The translations under genes were made by a program, and so were the position numbers. A stretch of 64,000 nucleotides of DNA from Alphaproteobacteria bacterium HGW-Alphaproteobacteria-4 (GTDB taxonomy: Bacteria; Pseudomonadota; Alphaproteobacteria; Rhodobacterales; Rhodobacteraceae): NCBI GenBank assembly GCA_002842855.1, contig PHEE01000008.1, forward strand, positions 62,001-126,000, written 5' to 3'. The notes below the pieces were generated by a model. That model made no database searches. It worked only from the letters and a program-made list of their open reading frames with translations, and was not told the DNA's origin. Positions 9,776 through 16,345 of the stretch are shown piece after piece. Every line of letters starts with the position of its first letter. Position 1 is the stretch's first letter.

Positions 9776-10942
9776 TCAAACTGCGCGGCGCAGCCGCATC
9801 GCTTCGGCAAACCGCTCGAACAGATAGACGCTGTCTTGCGGGCCGGGGCTGGCCTCGGGGTGGTATTGCACCGAGAACACCGGGCGCTCGGCCATGCGGA
9901 TGCCGCAGTTCGAGCCGTCAAACAGGCTCACATGTGTTTCCAGCACACCTTCGGGCAGGGTCTGGCTGTCAACTGCAAAGCCGTGGTTCATCGAAGTGAT
10001 CTCGACCTTGCCGGTTTCGATGTCCTTCACGGGGTGGTTGGCGCCGTGGTGGCCGTGGTTCATCTTTACGGTCTTGGCGCCAAGCGCCAGCGCCAGCATC
10101 TGATGGCCAAGGCAGATGCCGAACAGCGGCAGATCGGCCGCCAGCACACCCTGAATCATCGGCACCGCATAGGTGCCGGTCGCCGCCGGGTCGCCGGGGC
10201 CATTCGACAGGAAAACCCCCTCGGGGTTCAGCGCCAGCACATCCTCGGCAGTGGCCGAGGCGGGCAGCACGGTCACTTCGCAACCGCTCGAGGCGAGACA
10301 GCGCAGGATGTTGCGCTTGGCGCCATAGTCGATGGCGACCACGCGCAGCCCCGGCCCTTCGCGCCGGATATAGCCCGCAGGCCATGCCCAGCGCATTTCA
10401 TCCCAGCGGTAGCTTTGCGCGCAGGTGACCTCTTTCGCCAGATCGAGGCCGACAATTCCGCTCCAGTCGCGGGCCTTCCCGACCAGCGCTGCCACGTCGA
10501 ACTGCCCCTCGGGGTCGTGTCCCAGCGCCACATGTGGCGCGCCCTGCTGGCGAATAGCGCGGGTCAGGCGGCGGGTATCAATGCCGCCCACGCCAATGCG
10601 CCCGCGCCGCTCCATCCAGCCGACCAGATCACCGGTGGCACGCCAGTTGGAAGGCTCGGTCGGATCCCACTTTACCACCATGCCGGCGGCGACGGGCAGG
10701 GCGGCCTCGTCATCTTCATCGGTCACGCCGACATTGCCGATATGAGGGAAGGTGAAGGTCACGACCTGCCCTGCATAGGAAGGGTCGGTCATGATTTCCT
10801 GATAGCCTGTCATCGCGGTGTTGAACACCAGCTCTGCCACCGTCTCGCCGGTGGCGCCAAAACCGCGCCCGAAGAATACCGAGCCATCGGCAAGCGCGAT
10901 GCAGGCGGTCGGCTTTTCAAAGGTGGGGCGGCTGGCGGGCAT
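9776..10942 (-). CDS. carA: carbamoyl-phosphate synthase small (glutaminase) subunit
   Basis: A 388-residue small subunit of carbamoyl-phosphate synthase, which releases ammonia from glutamine and channels it to CarB for arginine and pyrimidine synthesis. The N-terminal CPSase domain has FNTAMTGYQEIMTDPSYAGQ. The C-terminal class I amidotransferase domain has the nucleophile cysteine in FGICLGHQMLAL, the GLSNGPGDP-like block, and the His-Glu pair in VQYHPEASPGPQDS. The ATG at 10942 follows GGGAGAG. carB is not in the window. It diverges from the YqeY-like gene, a pairing often seen in alphaproteobacteria. Confidence 0.96.
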   Translation of the reverse strand: MPASRPTFEKPTACIALADGSVFFGRGFGATGETVAELVFNTAMTGYQEIMTDPSYAGQVVTFTFPHIGNVGVTDEDDEAALPVAAGMVVKWDPTEPSNWRATGDLVGWMERRGRIGVGGIDTRRLTRAIRQQGAPHVALGHDPEGQFDVAALVGKARDWSGIVGLDLAKEVTCAQSYRWDEMRWAWPAGYIRREGPGLRVVAIDYGAKRNILRCLASSGCEVTVLPASATAEDVLALNPEGVFLSNGPGDPAATGTYAVPMIQGVLAADLPLFGICLGHQMLALALGAKTVKMNHGHHGANHPVKDIETGKVEITSMNHGFAVDSQTLPEGVLETHVSLFDGSNCGIRMAERPVFSVQYHPEASPGPQDSVYLFERFAEAMRLRRAV

Positions 10943-11049
10943 GGGCGACTCTCCCGAGCTAAATCTGGCCGAACCTAAAGGCGTGGGCGGTGGCGGTCAA
11001 GGCCCAGAGGCGGAATGGCTTTCATATGCATTTCAATGGGTTAGATTGG

Positions 11050-11078
11050 TTGTGCCCGGCCACGCATTCCGCTATGCT
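11050..11078 (+). promoter_or_regulatory. candidate sigma-70 promoter for the YqeY-like gene
   Basis: TTGTGC (11050-11055) and TATGCT (11073-11078) are separated by 17 bases and lie 30 bases before the start codon. Both hexamers match the housekeeping consensus at four of six positions. This is a sequence match only. Confidence 0.4.
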
Positions 11079-11108
11079 CGGGGTTCATGCGGCAAAGGGG
11101 TGATTGCC

Positions 11109-11567
11109 ATGGAATTGCGCGAACGGATCGGCGAGGCGCTCAAGGATGCGATGCGCGCAAAATCGGCCGAGCGGCTTTCGACGCTGCGGTTGATCAACGC
11201 CGCAATCAAGGACCGCGAGATTGCGCTGCGCAGCGATCCCGATGGCGACACCGTGGGCGAAGCCGAGATCATCGCAATCCTGGCGCGGATGATCAAGCAG
11301 CGGCACGAAAGCGTGCGTGCCTATGAAGAGGGCGGCAGGCTGGAGCTTGCCGAAAAGGAAGCCGACGAAATCAAGGTGCTGGAAGAGTTTCTGCCGCGCC
11401 AGATGGACGCGTCCGAGGTGACCGCGGCGATCGAGGCGGCGGTAACCGCCACCGGCGCCACCGGCATTCGTGATATTGGTCGGGTCATCGCCGAACTGAA
11501 AACCCGCTATGTGGGTCAGATGGATTTTGGCGCGGTCGGCCCCTTGGTCAAGGCGCGGCTGACCTAG
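11109..11567 (+). CDS. GatB/YqeY domain-containing protein
   Basis: A 152-residue YqeY-type protein, homologous to the C-terminal tRNA-interacting tail of GatB, the Asp/Glu-tRNA amidotransferase subunit. It shows the canonical order: LRERIGEALKDAMRAKSAER, STLRLINAAIKDREI, MIKQRHESVRAYEEGGR, EADEIKVLEEFLPRQM and IGRVIAELKTRYVGQMDFG. The start at 11109 has AAAGGGG at suitable spacing. Its free-standing function is not settled; a tRNA-related role is inferred from homology. It diverges from carA and converges with the ABC importer operon. Confidence 0.92.
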   Translation: MELRERIGEALKDAMRAKSAERLSTLRLINAAIKDREIALRSDPDGDTVGEAEIIAILARMIKQRHESVRAYEEGGRLELAEKEADEIKVLEEFLPRQMDASEVTAAIEAAVTATGATGIRDIGRVIAELKTRYVGQMDFGAVGPLVKARLT

Positions 11568-11614
11568 GGCCGCGCCGGCGCGGCGTCTGGCGCCCCGCGG
11601 CAAATGGCATGGCG

Positions 11615-12568
11615 CTAGCGCGGGGTCACGCCCCGCAGCCGTTCCGACCTGCGGCGCAACAGCTCGACCGTGGTCAAAAGCGCCACCGAGATGATCACGA
11701 GAATTGTCGCCACCGAAAGGATCTGCGGGCTGATCTGCTCGCGGATGCCGTTCCACATCTGCCGCGGAATCGTCTGCTGCGTGTGATCGGCCACGAACAG
11801 CACCACCACCACCTCGTCAAACGAGGTGACAAAGGCGAACAGCGCGCCCGAAATCACCCCCGGCATGATCAGCGGCATCACCACCTTGAAAAAGGTGGTT
11901 CGGGGGTTGGCACCAAGCGCCGCCGAAGCGCGGGTCAAAGATTGGTCAAAGCCGACCAGCGTGGCGGTCACGGTAATGATGACAAAGGGAATGCCAAGCG
12001 TGGCATGTGCCAGGATCACCCCGACATAGGTGCCCGCAAGCTTGCCGCAATCGGACGGCAGGCCGATGAACCCCAACAGCCCGCAGGGGTGCGAGTAGAA
12101 GAAGAAAAGCCCGGTCGCGGTGATGATCAGCGGAACGATCATCGGCGAGATCAGCACCGCCATGATCAGCCGGCGATAGGGCATCTCGGGCCGCGAAAGG
12201 CCAAGTGCGGCCAGTGTGCCCAGCACCGTTGCCAGGATGGTGGCAAAAAAGCCGATGATGATCGAATTCTTGGCCACTCGCACCCAGGTTGTGTTGTGCC
12301 ACACATCCGACCACCACGAAGCATTGCGCGGCGCATCGGGCGCCTGCATGCCGAAAGTCAGCAGGCTGTCATACCAGCGCAGGCTGTAGCCCGCAGGGTC
12401 GAGCGACACCATCTTGTCGGTAAAGCTGAAATAGGGCTCGGCGTTGAATGACAGCGGAATGATGACAATGATCGGCGCGATCAGGAACAGAAAGATCAGC
12501 GTGCAGATGACCAGATAGGTCACGCGCCAGATCCGTTCGAGCGGGCTTGCGTAGGAAGGAAGCGCCAT
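11615..12568 (-). CDS. ABC transporter permease, PotC-like (polyamine-type)
   Basis: A 317-residue inner-membrane permease of the spermidine/putrescine family. An N-terminal helix (residues 13-40) is followed by a periplasmic loop and five more predicted helices. The EAA loop that docks on the ATPase is ASAALGANPRTTFFKVVMPLIMPG. It is the last gene of a four-gene operon (ATPase, binding protein, PotB-like, PotC-like), three bases after the previous stop. The substrate could be putrescine, spermidine or a related amine or amino-acid derivative; sequence alone does not decide. Confidence 0.9.
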   Translation of the reverse strand: MALPSYASPLERIWRVTYLVICTLIFLFLIAPIIVIIPLSFNAEPYFSFTDKMVSLDPAGYSLRWYDSLLTFGMQAPDAPRNASWWSDVWHNTTWVRVAKNSIIIGFFATILATVLGTLAALGLSRPEMPYRRLIMAVLISPMIVPLIITATGLFFFYSHPCGLLGFIGLPSDCGKLAGTYVGVILAHATLGIPFVIITVTATLVGFDQSLTRASAALGANPRTTFFKVVMPLIMPGVISGALFAFVTSFDEVVVVLFVADHTQQTIPRQMWNGIREQISPQILSVATILVIISVALLTTVELLRRRSERLRGVTPR

Positions 12569-12571
12569 CGG

Positions 12572-13855
12572 TTACCCCAGCTTCATGTTGTCGATGCCCA
12601 CCAGCCGGTCATAAAGCCAGTAAAGCACCAGCACGCCGAACAGCAGGATGCTCGCAAGCGCTGCCGCAAGCGACCAGTTGAGCGATTTCTGCATATGGAA
12701 GGCGATCAGATTCGAGATCAGCTGGCCGTCAGCACCCCCGACCAGGGCCGGCGTGATGTAGTAGCCGACCGCGAGGATAAAGACCAACAGCGCCCCCGCA
12801 CCAACGCCCGGCAGGGTTTGCGGCAGATAGACCCGGCGAAACGCTGTCCACGAGGTTGCGCCCAGCGACCGGGCCGCGCGCACATACGAAGGCGGGATCG
12901 GCCGCATCACGGAATAGAGCGGCAGCACCATGAACGGCAGCAGAATATGCGTCATTGCCACAATGGTGCCAATGCGGTTGTACATCATCTGAATGCGCCC
13001 ATCCTCGCCGATGATGCCGATTGCCACCATCAGATCGTTCACCACGCCCTGACTTTGCAGCAGCACCATCCATGACGTTGTGCGCACCAGCAACGACGAC
13101 CAGAACGGCAGCAGCACCAGCACCATCAGCAGGTTCGATTTCGCCAGCGGCAAGGTTGCCAGCAGGTGCGCGATCGGGAAGGCGAGCACAAGGCAGATCG
13201 CGGTGATTGCCGCAGACAGGCCCAAGGTGCGCATGAACAACATCACATAGACGCGCTGGTTTTCGTCAATGCGGACGATAGCGCCAGTGGCGTCGCGCGT
13301 GAGGTCGAGCGCGTTGAGGTAGAAGTCGCCGGTAAAGCCCGACGCGGCCGAACGCATCGCGCGCCAGATCATCGGGTCGCCCCATTTCTTGTCGGCAGCA
13401 ATCAGCGCTTCGCGGTAAGGCGGCGCGAGCCTGTCGGCATTACGCACGGTCGAGGTGAACAGCGACCGGGTGCCGGGCACATCGTAGTTGATGCGTTCGC
13501 CAACCGCCCCGCCAGCGCGCGTTTCTTTCAGGTGCACAAGGTCAGCCGCGAGCGCGCCATAGGCGGCCTCATCGGGTATCGTGCCCAGTGGATTGGCCGC
13601 GAACCACGCTGAAATGTTGGTCATCAGCGGGATCACTTCGCCGGTATCGCGGTTTTCGTATTCGATGAAACCGGGGTTGTAGACCGACTGAAACAGCATC
13701 TGCCCGATCGGCACCACGAAGGTGATGACGACAAACAGAAACAGCGGCGCCACCAGCAGAAAGGCGCGGCGGCGCAGCTGTGATTGCGACCGGGCCAGCG
13801 CCGATTTCAGCGGTTGGCCGTCAGCGGTGGTCAAAAGGGCGGTAGCGTCAGACAT
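12572..13855 (-). CDS. ABC transporter permease, PotB-like with enlarged periplasmic loop
   Basis: A 427-residue permease, well above the ~290 residues usual for PotB. After the first helix (residues ~30-55) comes an insertion of about 130 hydrophilic residues (roughly 60-190), predicted to face the periplasm, before the standard five-helix core. The EAA motif is AARSLGATSWTAFRRVYLPQTLPG. It pairs with the downstream PotC-like protein to form the membrane channel. The start at 13855 follows the binding-protein gene by 65 bases that contain a strong hairpin. Confidence 0.9.
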   Translation of the reverse strand: MSDATALLTTADGQPLKSALARSQSQLRRRAFLLVAPLFLFVVITFVVPIGQMLFQSVYNPGFIEYENRDTGEVIPLMTNISAWFAANPLGTIPDEAAYGALAADLVHLKETRAGGAVGERINYDVPGTRSLFTSTVRNADRLAPPYREALIAADKKWGDPMIWRAMRSAASGFTGDFYLNALDLTRDATGAIVRIDENQRVYVMLFMRTLGLSAAITAICLVLAFPIAHLLATLPLAKSNLLMVLVLLPFWSSLLVRTTSWMVLLQSQGVVNDLMVAIGIIGEDGRIQMMYNRIGTIVAMTHILLPFMVLPLYSVMRPIPPSYVRAARSLGATSWTAFRRVYLPQTLPGVGAGALLVFILAVGYYITPALVGGADGQLISNLIAFHMQKSLNWSLAAALASILLFGVLVLYWLYDRLVGIDNMKLG

Positions 13856-13882
13856 GGGGCAGGGCTTTCAGGGCGAAGGGGT

Positions 13883-13909
13883 GGGGCGGCACCCGGCGGG
13901 TGCCGCCCC
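13883..13909 (-). terminator. stable hairpin between binding-protein and permease genes
   Basis: A perfect 12-base-pair stem (13883-13894 with 13898-13909; GGGGCGGCACCC) with a three-base loop, just after the binding-protein stop. No T-run follows on the minus strand. It is therefore more likely an mRNA-stabilising or partial-termination element that raises binding-protein levels relative to the permeases than a full terminator. Confidence 0.65.
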
Positions 13910-13920
13910 CGTTTTGCAGC

Positions 13921-14994
13921 TTAACCGGCCAGCCAGGCGGCGAAGCGGGCGTTCAGCTCGGAATCATGGTCAGCCCAGAATTCGAAGTCGGTCAGCAGCG
14001 CGTTACCCAAGTTGGCCGGGTTGGTGGGCATGTGCGGCGCCATCTCGGTCTTGCCGTCCTGATAGAGGCCGACCAGTGCCGCCGACGATTTGCGCGCCGG
14101 GCCATAGCTGATCCACTTCGCCTGATCGGCAAGGCGCTGGGTGTCGGTCGAGAAGGCAAGAAACTTGAGCGCGTCTTCAAGGTGCGGTGCGCCCTTGGGA
14201 ATAGCCCAGAGGTCGAAGTCCATGTATTGCCCATCCCAGACGATCTGGAACGGTTTGCCTTCGGCGGCGATCGCATCGAAGATACGGCCGTTGTAGGCGG
14301 TTGCCATGATCACTTCGCCGTCAGCCAGCAGCTGCGCCGGTTGCGCGCCCGCTTCCCACCAGACGACCGAATCCTTGATGGTGTCGAGCTTGGCGAAGGC
14401 GCGGTCTACGCCTGCGGGGGTGCCGAGCACGTCATAGACTTCGGCCGCAGGCACGCCATCGGCCATCAGCGCCATTTCCAGCGTCGATTTCGGGCCCTTC
14501 TTCAGGCCGCGCTTGCCGGGGAATTTCGCGGTGTCGAACAGATCGGCAATCGTCGCAGGCGCTTCGCCGGTGAATTTCGAGGCGTCATAGGCAAAGACGG
14601 TCGACCAGAAGATGGTCGCAACCGCGCATTCCGACAGCGCGCCGTCAAGGAAGTCTTCGGTGGCCGGGGTGCCATCGGGTGCGGGCGGCAGAATTGCCGG
14701 GTCGATCGGTTCCAGCAGGCCCTCGTCGCACATGCGCACGGCATCTGACAATTCTATGTCAAAGAGATCGCCGGTCACGTTCTTGGCCTCGACCTGCGCT
14801 TTCAGCGGCACCACCGGGTTGTCGGCGTCGATCGAGTTGACCTTGATGCCGGTCAGCGCGGTGAAGGGCTTGTGGTAGGCTTCAACCTGGCTCTTGGTGT
14901 AGGCGCCACCCCACGAGATGACGTTGATTTCCTGCGCGCTGGCAGCGGCGCCGGCGGCGATCAAGGCGGTTGTAAGGATCAGGGTCGTCTTCAT
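13921..14994 (-). CDS. periplasmic substrate-binding protein of a polyamine-type ABC importer
   Basis: A 357-residue PotD-type binding protein (type II periplasmic fold). Residues 1-20 are a cleavable signal peptide ending AAASAQE. The mature protein starts INVISWGGAYTKSQVEAYHKPF, typical of the spermidine/putrescine family, and contains VWWEAGAQPAQLLADGEV and YNGRIFDAIAAEGKPFQIVWDG around the ligand cleft. It lies second in the operon, between the ATPase and the permeases. The exact ligand is unknown; family members bind polyamines, opines and other amines. Confidence 0.9.
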   Translation of the reverse strand: MKTTLILTTALIAAGAAASAQEINVISWGGAYTKSQVEAYHKPFTALTGIKVNSIDADNPVVPLKAQVEAKNVTGDLFDIELSDAVRMCDEGLLEPIDPAILPPAPDGTPATEDFLDGALSECAVATIFWSTVFAYDASKFTGEAPATIADLFDTAKFPGKRGLKKGPKSTLEMALMADGVPAAEVYDVLGTPAGVDRAFAKLDTIKDSVVWWEAGAQPAQLLADGEVIMATAYNGRIFDAIAAEGKPFQIVWDGQYMDFDLWAIPKGAPHLEDALKFLAFSTDTQRLADQAKWISYGPARKSSAALVGLYQDGKTEMAPHMPTNPANLGNALLTDFEFWADHDSELNARFAAWLAG

Positions 14995-15065
14995 TTCAGT
15001 CTCCCGGTTGGTTGCTAAAGCGTTGACTTTTCGTCAGCATTGGCCGCGGTTGTCGCGGCAGAAAC

Positions 15066-15089
15066 GGGTGCAGGCGCAAGCCCGCACCC
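15066..15089 (-). terminator. hairpin between the ABC ATPase and the binding-protein gene
   Basis: A 10-base-pair stem (GGGTGCAGGC at 15066-15075 with GCCCGCACCC at 15080-15089, one G-T pair) and a four-base loop, seven bases after the ATPase stop, followed by a short GTTTC. It could partly terminate transcription, or protect the message, between the first two genes. Confidence 0.5.
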
Positions 15090-15095
15090 GGAAAC

Positions 15096-16226
15096 TCAAA
15101 GCGGGTCGAGCGCGCGCGCGTCTTGCGGGTGCCAGCCGATGCGCACCGACTCGCCCGGCGAAAGTTTGGTTTGCCCGAGCGTGTTGCGCATCTTCATCAC
15201 GAAATCCGAAGAGCCCGCCACATGCAGCCGCGCGCGCAAAATGTCGCCCATATAGATCACCTCGATCACCTCTGCGGCAATCATATGGGCGCCCTCGGGC
15301 ATCATTTCCGGCTTGAACTCCACCCGTTCGGGGCGGATCGAGACCAGTGTTTTCTGGCCCTTGTGGGTTACGTTCACGGGCGTGGCGTCAATCACCTCGC
15401 CGGTGGCCAGCCGCACCAACGCCTTGTTGCCCTCGATCTGTTCGACCACGCCGGGCAACTTGTTGTTCTCTCCGATGAACTGCGCCACAAAGCTGTTGCG
15501 CGGGCGTTCATAAAGCTCATCTGGCGCATCAAGCTGCTGGATCACGCCATCGTTGAACACTGCGACGCGGTCGCTCATCGTCAGCGCTTCGCCCTGATCG
15601 TGCGTGACATAGACCACTGTCAGCCCGAGACTGTCGTGCAGGTGCTTGATTTCAAACTGCATGTGTTCGCGCAGCTGCTTGTCGAGCGCGCCCAGCGGCT
15701 CGTCCATCAGCACCAGCTTGGGGTCGAACACCAAGGCCCGGGCAAGTGCGATGCGTTGCTGCTGGCCGCCCGAAAGCTGCGCCGGGCGCCGGTGGGCAAA
15801 GGCGCCCATCTGCACCATGTCGAGCGCGCGCTTGATCTTGGCCTCACGTTCCGATTTTCCCATGCCGCGCACTTCCAGCGGAAATGCAAGGTTCTCGCCC
15901 ACCGACATGTGCGGAAAGAGCGCGTAATTCTGGAACACCATGCCAATGCCGCGCTTGTGCGGCGGCACCTGATTGATCGGCTGCCCATCGAGGCGAATTT
16001 CGCCATGTGTGGCGGTTTCAAACCCGGCAAGCATCATCAGACAGGTGGTCTTGCCCGACCCCGAAGGGCCCAGCATGGTCAGAAACTCACCCTTGCCGAT
16101 TGCCAAATTCAGATCTTTGACGACCAGCGACACCCCGTCATAACTTTTCTGGACACGGTCGAAGACAACAAAACCTTCGCCGGCAACGGCGGCATTGCTT
16201 GCAGTCACATCGGGCTCCCCGTTCAT
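15096..16226 (-). CDS. ABC transporter ATP-binding protein, PotA-like
   Basis: A 376-residue ATPase energising the polyamine-type importer from the cytoplasmic face. It has Walker A (GPSGSGKTTCLM), Q-loop (FQNYALFPHMSVGEN), signature (LSGGQQQRIALARAL), Walker B (LVLMDEPLGALD) and the H-loop histidine (VYVTHDQGEA), then a C-terminal TOBE domain from about residue 270. The ATG at 16226 (MNGEPDVTASN) was preferred; the open frame extends to a TTG at 16310 but without a start signal. It is the first gene of the operon, so the promoter should lie in 16227-16345. Confidence 0.92.
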   Translation of the reverse strand: MNGEPDVTASNAAVAGEGFVVFDRVQKSYDGVSLVVKDLNLAIGKGEFLTMLGPSGSGKTTCLMMLAGFETATHGEIRLDGQPINQVPPHKRGIGMVFQNYALFPHMSVGENLAFPLEVRGMGKSEREAKIKRALDMVQMGAFAHRRPAQLSGGQQQRIALARALVFDPKLVLMDEPLGALDKQLREHMQFEIKHLHDSLGLTVVYVTHDQGEALTMSDRVAVFNDGVIQQLDAPDELYERPRNSFVAQFIGENNKLPGVVEQIEGNKALVRLATGEVIDATPVNVTHKGQKTLVSIRPERVEFKPEMMPEGAHMIAAEVIEVIYMGDILRARLHVAGSSDFVMKMRNTLGQTKLSPGESVRIGWHPQDARALDPL

Positions 16227-16345
16227 TTTTTTCTTGTCGTCTCTTGCCGCAACTAAATCGAAAGCCAGATCAGATTTCAACCAATCTGTTCGGGCGGTCG
16301 GGCGTAGCAAGGCCGCGCGGCCATTAGTTTGCGGGTTGGCGGGGG

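Noticed and set aside
11570-11590. GC palindrome GCCGCGCCGGCGCGGC after the YqeY-like gene.
   Set aside because: A self-complementary sequence with no loop and no T-run. Expected by chance at this base composition, so not listed as a terminator.
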